The position numbers were made by a program, and so were the translations under genes. Source: Nemophila menziesii (taxonomy: Eukaryota > Streptophyta > Magnoliopsida > Boraginales > Hydrophyllaceae). Taken from it: 64,000 nt of DNA. Position 1 is the stretch's first letter, and each line of letters starts with the position of its first letter. The stretch spans positions 25,931,505 to 25,995,504 of the forward strand of contig JARWIR010000003.1 in the NCBI GenBank assembly GCA_029959085.1, given 5' to 3'. Below are positions 22,801 through 34,325 of the stretch, piece by piece. The notes beneath the pieces are model-generated. The model worked only from the letters and a program-made list of their open reading frames with translations. It made no database searches and was not told where the DNA came from.

Positions 22801-24290
22801 TACATCTATAGGCTACATATTTAAAGTTTTAATAGAGTTTATAATTAAATAGAATTGTAGAATTCTTTAAAACTAAATATTATATTATATTGTATTGTAT
22901 AACTATAATATAATATCAAATGTATTTAATATATACATGCGGGGAGTGTTTGTAATACGGCAATTGCTTGCCCACAAATCACCCTGTTATAACACCGGTT
23001 TTAGAAATTAGTCCCCATAATTCATCCCAACACTAATTTAGCACGTTAAATAAAAAAAATGTATTTAGAATGGGTGGATATTTACCCACAAACTCATTCC
23101 GCATTTAGATACTTGTTGTAAGTACTTAAGTATGGACTTGTAATGTTAGTTAGCAGGTATGCTCATAGTTACATGTTCATGTAAAAGAATTTGGGCGACC
23201 CATCCCCTATATTATTCACATAGAGTAAGGATTTTATGGTCTTATATCCAAAAAAGTGTATACCATACCCTATTTCCTTTAGGCTAATATTGGTGTTGAG
23301 GGTACACCAAGATCACAGAAATATACAATTATGCTTCATAAACTTAGTGAATATTATCATAGAAAAATAAACAATACTATTGAGGTGAACAAGGCTTACC
23401 ACCACAATCTGCAATTCTGGATGGTGTTGACATCTTCTTGACTTGTCTTACGTGGCTACTCGTTACCTGTCTTTATCATTGTGACATACAAATTTACCAC
23501 TAAATCCCCTATTGCACGGACCTCCTTGTTCTTTTTCTCTATGTCCAAGTATTCATCAAGCTTTGGCCTCGCTCTAACTCAAGCTTGGGATTACTTTTGG
23601 AATCTTCATGTTCCACTTTTACTCTTTTCACCTTCACGGAATCATCCTTGATCTCTCATTTTGCATCAAAATTCGTGAATCTACACCATAGATATGTCAA
23701 AGCACACTAATATGATGTAAATTTTCTAAACTACCCAAAAATCATAAAAGGCGATACAATTTACTAAAACACATATAAGACGACCCAAAAATCACAAAAT
23801 TAATGACTCAATAATATATAATATGATAAAAATATTAAGTCATAAATTGCATGATAGGTTCCTGAAACACAATAAGTTTCAGAAGCACAATAGGTTCAAA
23901 AAGCACAAAGAGTGACTGAAGTACTAGATTTTTTGACATGATTAAAAGAACCGCTAGGCTGGGGTTAGAATTATTGAAGAACAACAAGTTCTTGAAGTAT
24001 GAAAATCCCCTAAAAAACATAACTCACAAAAAATTCCCAAGATATAAGGGGTTTTTAAAGAACATAAAATGCACAAAAAAATCTAAATACTTGAATAATA
24101 AATAACGGCTTAAGCATGAGATTGCATGAAGTATGGGGATGCTTTGGAAATATATTTTATCCCATGAGGTTATCTTTAATAATATTATATAATGAATATT
24201 ACAAAATAACGTGGAATCCTTTTTTTTTGAGAAGACGATGAAATGTTTTCAAGTCATTAAGTATCATATCATAATGCAATTGTTTAGCTA
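19830..24290. other. AT-rich spacer without recognised genes
   Basis: No ORF over 75 codons and no known domain. 20364-20430 and 20450-20510 are an imperfect local direct duplication (ACATCAAGCTT...AATCTG.GGAGGAAA). 21260-21560 is GT-rich on plus with repeated GGTTCAGCTATGG-type phrases. A possible old exon-like GC-richer patch lies at 23385-23690. Conserved in R2 apart from a 0.7-kb deletion. Confidence 0.5.
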
Positions 24291-24292
24291 GT

Positions 24293-24945
24293 TGATGTCT
24301 CCCTATTTGTTCTAATTATTAGCCCATTGGAGACATCCTTTTAGGTGAATAAATGACTTATTTGATAGACTTTTAGGCTTAATTGATCATATTGCACTTC
24401 CTCCCCTTAGAAATTAACTATTTGCAGAATCTGAGGTTTTGTGCGTAAATTTGACTATTTTTAATGCAAAGTTAATCGGTTCTTGAATCTCATGAAAGAC
24501 CAATCCAAGGAGAAGAAGTGAGAATAAAGTCTTAGTGTATTTTAGAGTGTTAGGAATGATTTTGAGTCGACTTTCTATTTTTAGAGCGCACTTTCCTATT
24601 TCGATTTCTTGATTTATTGATTTATTCTTTTTAAGCATATGCGGTTTAATTATTTATTTAATGTGAAGCTTTAAGAGATAAATGGTAATTACTTAGAGAC
24701 CAAGTCAAGATAAAGATGAAAACATGGGAATAAGAAGATTTAGGAAAGATTTATTCAAATGAGGAAAAGATAAAGCTGCCTTTTGAAATCTAAAAATCTA
24801 GCCACGTTTTAGAGATTAAATCATAATAAAAGATTGGCTAGGATTCTGGACGAATGGTCTGCACCAATAGAAAGAGCTTTCCAAGACAAGCAGTTTCATA
24901 TATTGGAACTTCTCAAACGGATAAGTATTGATAAAGATATGACCA
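24293..24945 (+). mobile_element. Extra segment in R1 beginning with an LTR-like end
   Basis: R2 lacks this segment and instead has about 95 bases (48623-48720) of different sequence. It starts TGATGTCTCCC at GTTTAGCTAGT, and its first 300 bases are an inverted, diverged version of 18350-18608. Probably an inserted or truncated LTR of the same family as 17063-18608; the right end is not clear. Confidence 0.45.
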
Positions 24946-25480
24946 AATATGAAATATTTTACTATGATGAAAATGCAGTGTATTTACTTATGATGACATA
25001 CTTTTATACTAGAGATTTAAGAAACCAACGTTTGATGTTGCCTTTTACGACAATGTTGAGATTTTATTTTCTTTCATAAGATCAACCTATAATCAAATTG
25101 TTTGGATCTATTATCCTCATAAATTATGTAAATTACTTTCTCATATGGTTAATTTAACTATGATATTTAAGGAGAATTCATTGTATATCACATGAATCAG
25201 TAGTTGGCAGCTTGTGACATGATGAAACATATTTTATCAGAAAGTTTCTATAGTATATTCAATGAAATGTTGTCAATTACTTTCAGCAAACTTGTTCAAG
25301 CATAATTTAACATATTCAACCGCTAAAGTATACTAGAAACGACTTTCCAAAACAAACTAAAAAAATGGGAAATGATGCTCAAAAAACTAGTATTCATGAT
25401 TCATATCAAGTTGAGGGGATATGATAATTGTGAAATGTACTTTTTTCCTTCACCAATGTTTAATTCCATTATATTTTTCC

Positions 25481-26977
25481 GAGTAAATAGCACTTTTTCC
25501 CCTTGGGTTTATACGCGATTGACAGGTTGCCCCCTAAGTCTTAAAATGCGCCTCGTTGCCCCCTAAGAGTTACTTTTGTGACCCGTTACCCCCTGGCCCC
25601 TATTTCCGTCCATTTGCTCCGTTAAATCCGACGTGGCAATTCCATGTCATATTTTTTCTTTTTTTTAAATCCTAATCTTAATTAATTATTTAATTAACTT
25701 AAACCAAGGGCAAAAAAGAAATTTTATAAATAGTTTTTATTTTATTAAATAAAAATAATAAAACCATCCCCCCATCCCCCACCCCCCACCCCACCCCCCA
25801 CGCCCCCCATCCCACCCCACCCCACCCCTTTCTTCTTCATCCCCATTCTTCTTCTTCCTCCCGACCTGGTTCTTCTAAAAAATAAACATTCAAACTTAAC
25901 ACTTGTATTATGCTTCTCTTTTCTATCAAGTTAATCTTTCTTACCTTAACTTAACACTTTTTATATTCAACAAGAATGGAATCAACTTTCTTGAAACTCA
26001 AAATTTCATCCTTAAAGTTGGGGAGCTCGCGAACAGCAGGCGGGTGGTGCTGCTGTGTTGATTCGATCGGAGCTGCAGCAGGAGAGTCGTGGGGTTTGCA
26101 CCAGCAGTAGTGTACATCGGGTTCCAGGAGCTGTAATGTATGCAGCTCGCCAGGGACCTGGACTGCAATTTATTTCTGCAGCATCTTCGACTCCGATGGG
26201 TTCTCCAGCCCCTCCCCAACCCCATCCATCTCCATCTCCCCAACTTCACCCTCTCCTACACCCCCATCTCTCATCCCTTAATCAACCAATCCCGGATCTA
26301 TACAACAATGTCTTTTGGATTGCAGATTTGTTATTAAATTTTTTTAAGAAATGAAGCTATCGGTTTGATTGCTAAAAATGATTCATCCATTGATATCAGT
26401 GATGCAACTTCTCGTGAAAAAAAATTTGTAAAGGAAGAATCAGAGAAGGCACTTAAGGATATGGTGGATTCAGTGACTCCGAGATTACTTTGAAACGTAA
26501 GTGCGTAACAAAGGAAGATACAAGGTTTGTAAAGCAAGTGGAAGATCTTCAAGCTTTCCTCCAATGGTGCTCACTGTGTTTGCTTGATTTTTTTTTTTTA
26601 GAAACAAACGAACGGGAAGAAGAAGAAGAATGGGGAAGAAGAAGGGGTAGGGGTGTCTCGGTGGGGGGTGGGGTGGGGGTGGGTTGGGGGAGGGGGGGGG
26701 TTTATTGTTTTTATTAATAAATATTAAAACTATTATAAAATATCTTTTTTACCCTTGTTTTAAGTTAATTAAATAGTTAATTAGTATTAGGATTAAAAAA
26801 AAAATATGACATGGAATTGCAACGTCGGATTTAACGGAGAAAACGGATGGAAAATACGCCCAGGGGGGGTAACGGGTCACAAAAGTAACTCTTAGGGAGC
26901 AACAAGGCGCATTTTAAGACTTAGGGGACAACCTGTCAATCGCGTATAAACCCAGGGGGCAAAAGTATTATTTACTC
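25481..26977. mobile_element. Non-autonomous Mutator-like element with long TIRs, R1 copy
   Basis: 1,497 bases with terminal inverted repeats of about 300 bases starting GAGTAAATA. Flanks carry a 9-base target duplication, TATTTTTCC at 25472-25480 and TATTTTCCC at 26978-26986, typical of Mutator-like transposons. The arms end in a C-rich tract (25768-25830) and its G-rich partner (26640-26700). The middle (about 25860-26600) has GC-richer, intron-like and exon-like text unrelated to a transposase, so a captured host-gene fragment (Pack-MULE) is possible. The R2 copy is at the same relative position, so insertion preceded cassette duplication. Confidence 0.88.
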
Positions 26978-27079
26978 TATTTTCCCTAGCATGTTTTTGA
27001 TGTGACAATCTAAACCACCATTATTATAAGAATACTATAACCATTTTCTCTGATTAAGTAAATTGTGTTTTCTACTTTC

Positions 27080-27700
27080 AACACATACTCGGAAATAAAA
27101 ATCTAGTATATTCATGCATTAAATATTTACCAGAAATGACATTCAAAATACAAGCTCACAAGCATAAAATGCATTAATGAATATGGATAATACTGTAACA
27201 AGGAAAAAATATATATCTGACTTATGTACTCTTTTAATTTCACCATGTTTTTCCCCAATGAGTTCTCATGGTAAGATTTAACAAGGCAGGGAAAATATGA
27301 GTTATTTTCTCCAAGAAATGGTTGTATTCTTTTCTCTTCATCAAAATTTGTCTTATTGGGTTTTTTTAAAAAGGTTGAGACATATGTTCCAGTGATTATA
27401 CAAGGAATATTATGAAATATTTATTAGTGGATAATCATAGATAATGTTACAATGTATAAAACACCTTGATACAACTTATGATGATATCATAATTTGATAA
27501 AATAGGCAATCAACAACTTCTTGTTTGAGTCTCCCAACAAATTAAACTGGTAGCTATGAAACTACTTATAAATTTTAATTTTTTTTGTAAATAATAATCA
27601 AAATGCAGGTTTTTTGTCGTCTAGTATAACATATTAATAATCGCAAGAAAATGATCAACATCCTTTACGGTAACTGATACTAGTATGATCCAATTATGCT
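27080..27700. other. AT-rich DNA, no gene seen
   Basis: Sequence unique to unit 1; in unit 2 similarity jumps from the equivalent of 27078 straight to the F-box promoter (50849). No ORF of note. Confidence 0.5.
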
Positions 27701-27719
27701 AGAGGAACGAAGGAATAAT

Positions 27720-27960
27720 ATTACAAGGAAAAATCTCCCACACTCCTAGGGTCAAGCACCTCACACACTTAGAAAGAAAATCAGCATTTCCATTATCCGA
27801 ACAAGGAATGTGGCAAACATACCATAATCCCTATATTGATGAACAACTTTACCTAAAAGAGACCTAACAATCTATCTTGCTCAAGACTGATTGCTAATTC
27901 CTTGAACAACTTCAAGAATATCGTACACAGCCAACTTATATTTAGGTTTGTTTTCAGGGA
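27720..27960 (-). mobile_element. Old LINE RNase H remnant
   Basis: Minus-strand translation, across stops, gives VLEVVQGISNQS, ARWIVRSLLGKVVHQYRDYG and a shifted-frame NGNADFLSK, matching the end of LINE RNase H domains (compare LVQGI and GADRLAK in the 12919-13768 element). It is far more decayed than that copy. Confidence 0.6.
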
Positions 27961-28096
27961 CAATTTATACCTTTCGTGATTGCTAAAGTATCTCCTTCAA
28001 GGGAAGATTGCATTAGGTTAAATTAGATGTTTTGAGTATTCATGTTCCCTTAAAGGTCTTAGAGGTTTAATCAAATGTCAGTTGGATCATTATCCT

Positions 28097-28843
28097 TAGG
28101 GCTGTAAATGAACCAAGCCGCTCGCGAGCAGCTCGAGCTCGGCTCGGAAAAAGCTTGACTCGAGATCGTTCGTTAAACTAAACGAGCCGAGCTCGAGCCT
28201 AAAACCGAGCTCGTTTATTAAACGAGCCGAGCCAAGCCTGTTCGCGAGCTTTTCTGAAAAGCTCGTGAAAAATATAAATAAATTATAAATATCTATTACA
28301 TATTGATATTTGACAATTCAAAAATTTAAAACCAATTACTATATTAAAAAAACTTATCTTATCCCAACACTTACATGTCACTCTCCCCCTCTACCTACTT
28401 AATTATAAAAAATCATTTAAAATTTAACAATCCAAAGAAAGAATACGTGATTGTATTTAGTGATAGTTTACAATAGTCAATTACGTTCAAATTAAAAATT
28501 TATATAATTAAAAGATTTGCAACAATCTATCTTATAATTAATCCATAAAAGCCTAAGATAAAAGAAGGGATTTCTAACTCGAAATAGATTTAAACAAGCT
28601 TTTAAGCTCGAGATCGAGCTCGAAATAGATTTAAACAAGCTTTTGAGCTCGAGCTCGAGCTCAAAACACTTTTAAACGAGCTTTCGAGCTCGAGCTCGAG
28701 CTCTGTTATACTCTCAAGAGCCGAGCTCGAACACTAACTTCAAAGCTCGGCTCGAGCTCGAGCTCGGCTCGTTTAAATTTATAAATAAATAAACAAGTCT
28801 GTACATCTACTATTCGGCTCGACTCGGCTCGTTTATAGCCCTA
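28097..28843. mobile_element. Non-autonomous hAT element, GAGCTCG-rich
   Basis: 747 bases with short inverted ends TAGGGCTGTAAATGAACC and, inward from the right, TAGGGCTATAAACGAGCC. The 8-base target duplication ATTATCCT at 28089-28096 and 28844-28851 is exact and of hAT size. Both subterminal regions are packed with CTCGAGCTCGGCTCG-type motifs, and the right half has direct repeats of AAATAGATTTAAACAAGCTTTTGAGCTCGAG-like units. No transposase. This end sequence is widespread in plants (recalled). Confidence 0.88.
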
Positions 28844-28851
28844 ATTATCCT

Positions 28852-30371
28852 AGATGAAAATGGTTAGTTAAGAAATCCACATTCCTAGTAGCCTTTATTA
28901 TTTGTAGAAGTTTTATCTTGTAAAACATGATTTTGGGTGTTCCCATAAGTGAAAAAATCACTCATGTATGTCTTGATGATATTATCAACTCGACCTTCAT
29001 CCTACGTAATATTGTTAGAATAGTATCTGCCGTATTTGTAACCCAATATTCCAGCATGACATGGTTTAAGAGTTTCTACATATTTTTTGGGCCAACCACA
29101 ATTAAAACATAAATTAGTAATCATAAGAAACCAGTTTTTCTATAAGCAAACACGATATGGGTTTAGTGTGTATTTGAAGAATATATATATATATATATTC
29201 CAGTATTTTGGCTAATTAGGCATGTGATAAGAAGGTTGTGATTGTATCATGGTATCTAATACATAAGGGGCATATCTGAACAGACACACATTTTGTTTAA
29301 AGATGTTGGATCCGGTTGGAATTTCATTAAGTATAAATAATAATAAAACTCATTAATGAAAGTTGTATTATGCCAAACTAAGTTATATGTTGAAATATTC
29401 CCATGATCTGAAGATGAGACATAAATACCCATTCTTACATTTTCCTTGTTAATCAAATAGTCCAGATTTAGTCAAGTTTTTTAAGACTCGGTAAAAATCC
29501 AACATGGTATGTCCTCTTGATCAATGTTGTAATATGGTATTCTAAAGAAAAGTTCTAAAATTTGGACCTAAATAAATGCTCAATAAGTTAAAAATTTCAT
29601 CCAAATTATATAGGAATAATTAGACAGTTTAGCGTGGTCAAATCACTGAAATCAGGTTTGACAAGTTTCATACTTTGGTAGCCAATTTGTGTCCTAGTTG
29701 ATGTAGATGATATCCCAGTTAGTTAGAGGTTGGTCTAAACCCACAAAACCCCTTCTATCTTAGAGACATCCTAGAAGGAGTGAGGGAAATAAATGCCTTA
29801 GAAACTCTAAAAATCAAGCATCTAATCTATCGATAGATAAGTCTCTAAGTTTGGTTCCCAATGAGAGCATTGTTCATAAGATGAAACTAGTAGAAGACCA
29901 ACCCACCCCCAACTTTAGGGAAATCAATCAATGGTCAAACTATCCTGTAAAATCTTGTTTTTAGAGTTGTAATTTCATGAAAAAATTGCAACCAGACTAG
30001 ATCGTATTTTACATGTCTTCTTTGGTAAAAGAATAGTTGTTATTATATGCTCCACTTGTCTAGATTTATATGTCCATTCTTTTGGTACATAAAAATTAAA
30101 TTAAATATCTAATAATAGTCTTCTATTAAATAACCCTTATCTAATATGCATAAAGTTATTTATTGCATTATTCTTTCTATTACTTAATTAAGAGTAATAT
30201 TGGTATAATATAGGGACCTATAATGTAATTTGGTATAAGATAAGAATTTATTTTGTAATTTTTGCATAATAGATGAATCTATAATGCAAATAAGTTTAAA
30301 AAATGAATTTCAAGGGTGTTGCCCCCGAACTCCTTTGACCCCTAACAACAAATCCTGGATCCGCCCCTGGT
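28852..30371. other. AT-rich DNA with a truncated DNA-transposon end
   Basis: No gene recognised. An (AT)10 tract is at about 29181-29200. The right edge, AAATCCTGGATCCGCCCCTG (30350-30369), is a typical terminus of a plant non-autonomous DNA transposon, but no partner end was found to the left, so it is a fragment. Confidence 0.45.
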
Positions 30372-30556
30372 AATCACAATACTAATAACCCCTGGTTTAG
30401 GTGGGAAGGGTAATATTCATTCGACTTTCAATATTGTTGTCAACAATTTAAAGCAACACATTTATTATTTGTTTAAGATTTTTTTTACAATGCATAAACT
30501 TTTAAAAGTTTTATAGATTTTTCAAAAAAAATTACATAAAAGAACATTTAAAGTAA

Positions 30557-32144
30557 GGGTCAATTACCCAAGGAGACTTGAGAAAAATCAATGTGCCACT
30601 TAGGAGCTAGTCAATTCCTCTCTCTTTCTTAAAGGCCAATAAAATGTCCAATGTCATAACTACCCTTCTAGTGCATATAAGACAAAAAAATAGATTATTT
30701 CTCTCTCCTCCACTACCATTACTCTCTCTTCTCCATTACCATTAATCTCTCTCCTCCTTTATCATTTTTTCTCTCTCCTCTTTCATTAATTATCAAATAT
30801 TTTCCAGCTCCGACCACAACCACCGATCACCGCCGGCCGCCTCCGGCCACCGCCGGAAAAAGTTTTGAGCGTGGAAAAAAGTTCTGAGTCTGGAAAATAG
30901 TTCTGAGTCTGGAAAAAAGTTCTGAGTCTGAGTGCAAAAGTTCTGAGTCTGAGTGCAAAAGTTCTGAGTATGAGTGCAAAAGTTCTGAGTCTGAGTGCAA
31001 AAGTTCTGAGTCTGAGTGCAAAAGTTCTGTGTCTGAGTGCAAAAGTTCCATTAACGCCAGATTTTTAATCGCCAACAGTGTTGAGCGCAAAAGTTCTGAG
31101 TTTGAGTGCAAAAGTTCTGAGTCTGAGTGCAAAAGTTCTGAGTATCAGTGCAAAAGTTCTGAGTCTGAGTGCAAAAGTTCTGAGTCTGAGTGCAAAAGTT
31201 CCATTAACGCCAGATTTTTAATCGCCAACAGTGTTGAGCGCAAAAGTTCTGAGTCTGAGTGCAAAAGTTCCGAGTCTGAGTGCAAAAGTTCTGAGTATGA
31301 GTGCAAAAGTTCTGAGTCTGGGTGCAAAAGTTCTGAGTCTGAGTGCAAAATTTCTGAGTCTGAGTGCAAAAGTTCCATTAACGCCAGATTTTAATCGCCA
31401 ACAGTGTTGAGCGCAAAAGTTCTGAGTCTGAGTGCAAAAGTTCCATTAACGCCAGATTTTTAATCGCCAACAGTGTTGAGCGCAAAAAGTTTTGTGTGCA
31501 AAAGTTCTGAGCGCAAAAGACCAAAAAAATAAACATAAACACGAAGCAAGAACAAATCTGCTACATAAACTTGCTGAGCATCTCGAATCGACTTGCTACC
31601 GGAGATCCAAGCTTCTTCTTCACAAATATAAGCACAAAAACAACTTCGTTTATCCATGGCTTTCAAATCCGATCTTAGAGATTATTGTGCAGCAGATCAA
31701 TTTCTTCCTTCCATGGCAGAACCCTAGATCGAAACTCTATTTCGGATCGGTCAAATCTCCACCTTCACTGCGGTATTCATCGAAGTTCATGCCAACGGTC
31801 TTCTTCTCCGCGCTCTCTTCTTCGGTTGCTTGGTGGCTGCGTGCTTCAAGTGAAGCAATGGAAAAAAGGAATATTATGGAGTGGAGAAGAGAGGCGTTGA
31901 TTGTAAGAGGTGAGGAGAGAGGTAGAAAGAGAGAGAGAGAAATATTTCTGAAAATGTAATTTAGGATTTAAAAGATATTATGATAATATTTAGTATATAT
32001 AGAGAATAAAAAAGGGTAGGAAAGTAATTGGGAAATTAGCCTATAGTGTTAAATTTAGTTTGTGGCCTTTAGTAAGAAGAGGCTATAGAGCCGGTCTCCT
32101 TAGGTCACGAGGTGGTCTTTTTAAACCCTTTGGGTAATAATCTC
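30557..32144. mobile_element. Mutator-like element carrying a 21-base minisatellite
   Basis: 1,588 bases flanked by an exact 9-base duplication TTAAAGTAA (30548-30556, 32145-32153). The ends, GGGTCAATTACCCAAGGAG and inward from the right GAGATTATTACCCAAAGGG, are short inverted repeats. Left arm: CT-rich. Centre: minisatellite. Right part (31500-31960): GC-richer, with a 155-codon open frame ending in a basic-acidic tail, not recognised. Absent from arm D, so it entered after cassette duplication or was lost there. Confidence 0.82.
30880..31490 (+). repeat. Higher-order minisatellite, 21-base unit plus 48-base spacer unit
   Basis: Unit AAAAGTTCTGAGTCTGAGTGC (21 bases, KSSESEC in one frame). 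A second 48-base unit starting AAAAGTTCCATTAACGCCAG recurs at 31041, 31194, 31368 and 31436. Spacings are 153 (48+5x21), 174 (48+6x21) and 68 (one base lost plus 1x21), so a higher-order repeat has been amplified. All units are multiples of three, which keeps ORFs open on both strands without implying a protein. Confidence 0.9.
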
Positions 32145-32309
32145 TTAAAGTAATTTTGGATCTAAAAATAATTTTTTAATATTTTTGACACATATTCTGA
32201 TTTCTACTTAAAAAGTTTTAATAAGTAAAATTATATGATTTTAACTTTAATATAAATGTTACAGGCCAGCTAGAATCTTATAGCATTTCATAAACCAGTG
32301 GGGCCCACA

Positions 32310-32929
32310 ATCCTCTTTGGCTTGTTGCTCTTTTATCAAAACGGTCCGAACTTTCACACTAGAACACTCGAGAGAGGTTTCATCGTCTTCAAAGAAAAAG
32401 AACTAAACGCAGCTCTTTTACCTCATCGTTCATCATCTCCACCTTAGCCTATATATCTCTTCAACCTTTTACAGGTAATTTTTACTCTATACACACGTAC
32501 GAGAATTTTCCTTTGTTAATTTTGTGATCATTTTTATCTTTTTAGTTTTATTTTCTGCTTGAGACATTTTAGCTCACATAAACCCTCAATTTTGAGTTAC
32601 ATTTTTGTTTGAAGTTTTTTTTTTTTGATCAATCAACAACTTTTTATTAAAGCTCAACCAGCAATGTCTTTTCAACCAAGATCCATCAATCCGGATCATG
32701 AAACTTGTTTGAAGTTTTACCTTTGACATGTTTATTATTTATGTAAAAAAAACTAACAGTGTAATATTGTGCTTGAGGAATTTTATATTGTGTTTAAATA
32801 AAAATAGTAGTAGATGATCATATCCGGAAATCAAAAGATAAGTTAAAACTGCTATCGAAGTTAAATTAACCCAAGAAAGAGTTGATTGTTGATTGTTATT
32901 CATGTAAATTTTGCAGTGAGCTTGCAAAA
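32310..32929 (+). promoter_or_regulatory. Promoter, 5' leader exon and leader intron of F-box B
   Basis: Leader exon to 32474, intron 32475-32916 (ACAG|GTAATT ... TTTTGCAG|TGAG), then 13 bases to the ATG. The intron holds an 88-base LINE 3' end (32619-32706). Confidence 0.6.
32619..32706 (-). mobile_element. Very short LINE 3' end in leader intron of F-box B
   Basis: 88 bases with a T run at its left side (poly(A) of a minus-strand insert) and flanking 12-base duplications GTTTGAAGTTTT at 32607-32618 and 32707-32718. Present in D and E at the same place, absent in A and C. Confidence 0.8.
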
Positions 32930-34012
32930 ATGGACAAAACTTCAAAAATGGAGAAAACTTTACCTCAAGAATTGATTGTCGAGATTCTAGTAAAATTGCC
33001 TGTCAAGTCATTGGTACGTTTCCGGTGTGTTTCTAAAGCTTGGTCTCGTTTGATCAAAAGCCCTAACTTCATCACCTTGCACCTAAAACAAAACAAAGCT
33101 AAGTGTGTTTTAATTACCCAGCTTGTTAACCAAAAAAAATTGTTGTCCTTTCATTCATGTGAATCGCTTGCTCGAATCTCCTCAGATGTAGAGATACCTT
33201 ACACCTTTGTTCAAAGCCGTGTAGATGTGTTGTATGGTAAAAAACCCGAGGTTTCATTGCCTTGTAATGGCTTGATTTGTTTCTCATATAAACAAAACAT
33301 TGTTTTAGCTAATCCAGCTGTTAGAGACTTTAAAGTGCTTCCTAGCCCAAACTTTTTTGCATCTTCAAAGCATGATCATGAGGTTTATGTAGAAGCATTT
33401 GGATTAGGCTTTGACTATGGGAAAAACGAGTATAAAGTTGTTGCGTTTATGGAATATGGAAAAGAAACAGACATAACTGGGGTATACAATCTTAGTACTA
33501 ATTCATGGAAAAAAATAAAGTTTGAGTTTCCGCAAATGTATGCTCCCGGAGCACCTTTAAATGGAGTATTGCATTGGGTATCTAAGACATTGAACGGACA
33601 TGAAGACTCCATAATTACGTTTAATTTGAACAAAGAAGTGTTTGGAGAGATGAAGTTTGTGAATGAAACTTCTGGTATGAGTTTATGGAAAAGTGTTAAA
33701 GTGGTGAAGGATTGTTTGAGTGTGTTTGATTATCGTTCTTGCAATGATATTGAACTTGCTATTGATATATGGGTGATGAAGGAATATGGTGTGGTGAAAA
33801 GTTGGAGTAGAATAGTTAGAGTGGGCCCGTTTGAAGATATAATGGTGTATCGTCCTCATTTGTTGTGGAGAGATGAAACTGCAATTTTGTGTGAATCTTA
33901 CTATGGAGATATTTTCTCTTATGCCCTTGGTTCGACTCATGAGATTACAATGTTTGGATTTAAAGGTGATTGTGGTATGCTTTACCAGGAAAGTTTAGTT
34001 TCTCTTAGTTAG
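32930..34012 (+). CDS. F-box protein with F-box-associated domain, gene B
   Basis: Intact 360-residue SCF substrate-receptor-type protein. Start: ATG at 32930 (MDKTSKMEKTLPQE), 13 bases after the leader intron acceptor; the longer frame begins with TTG inside the intron. F-box at about residues 10-52 (LPQELIVEILVKLPVKSLVRF, SKAWSRLIKSPNF). FBA region follows: LPCNGLICFS, VLANPAVRDFKVLP, FGLGFDYGKNEYKVV, SWKKIKFEFPQ, IDIWVMKEYGVVKSW. It differs from the A/C/E type by a longer N-terminus and by many changes in residues 75-110, 150-195 and the last 90. Differs from D by about 11 residues. Converges on kinase 2, whose 3' end lies about 1 kb downstream on the other strand. Target protein unknown. 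Confidence 0.9.
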   Translation: MDKTSKMEKTLPQELIVEILVKLPVKSLVRFRCVSKAWSRLIKSPNFITLHLKQNKAKCVLITQLVNQKKLLSFHSCESLARISSDVEIPYTFVQSRVDVLYGKKPEVSLPCNGLICFSYKQNIVLANPAVRDFKVLPSPNFFASSKHDHEVYVEAFGLGFDYGKNEYKVVAFMEYGKETDITGVYNLSTNSWKKIKFEFPQMYAPGAPLNGVLHWVSKTLNGHEDSIITFNLNKEVFGEMKFVNETSGMSLWKSVKVVKDCLSVFDYRSCNDIELAIDIWVMKEYGVVKSWSRIVRVGPFEDIMVYRPHLLWRDETAILCESYYGDIFSYALGSTHEITMFGFKGDCGMLYQESLVSLS

Positions 34013-34325
34013 TTTAAGAAGAGCTACTTGTTAATTGCTCAGCTTATTTTATATTATGAATTTTGTGTTTATTATTACTCTCTGCTACAACTTGAAGCAA
34101 CAAGTTTAATTTCTTCTTTTTAAAAATTATCAGGTTCTTGATATTGTTTTAAAATTTTAAATCTAATAGCATTGTTTGTTAGTGTTAGCTTCCTTGCTAG
34201 CAGATTAATGGTTTGAGAGCTGAATATTAAACATCTCAGAATCAGGGATATTAATTTTATGAATTAATGGCATACAAGTCTCTTTATTATACAAAATAAC
34301 CTTCAACTCTCGTAAATTAAACAAA

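Larger units (their letters stand above)
15040..27080. repeat. Spacer R, copy 1
   Basis: Long gene-free block, collinear with R2 (42218-50848) and R3 (from about 59100) over the parts each retains. It contains an LTR-like repeat, a decayed Copia gag/protease segment, AT-rich DNA and a Mutator-like element. 15040-17040 has only short ORFs and is shared with R3 but absent from R2. A 17530-17765 segment and about 20735-21440 are missing from R2. No host gene could be recognised. Confidence 0.8.
30372..34260. repeat. Inverted arm: plus-strand F-box B region
   Basis: Apart from inserted elements, this block is the reverse complement of the F-box minus-strand regions: 30372-30556 and 32154-32310 match 58890-59290 (and 14870-15160), followed by leader, coding region and 3' flank. 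Together with F-box A it makes a large inverted repeat around R1. Confidence 0.8.

Noticed and set aside
26055..26354. 99-residue Pro/Ser-rich ORF in the Mutator-like element, and its copy at 49800-50099
   Set aside because: Frame not supported by any recognised domain; could be part of a captured gene but not a gene on its own.
31029..31394. 121-residue Ser/Glu/Cys repeat ORF
   Set aside because: It is the translation of the 21/48-base minisatellite inside a transposon; the opposite strand is open too, and there is no start context or homology.
30880..31490. Possible CRISPR-like array
   Set aside because: Units are contiguous tandem repeats without unique spacers, in a plant genome.
32882..32929. 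Longer N-terminus for F-box B (and the same for A, C, D)
   Set aside because: The extension starts at TTG and runs through the leader intron acceptor, so the ATG after the intron is preferred.
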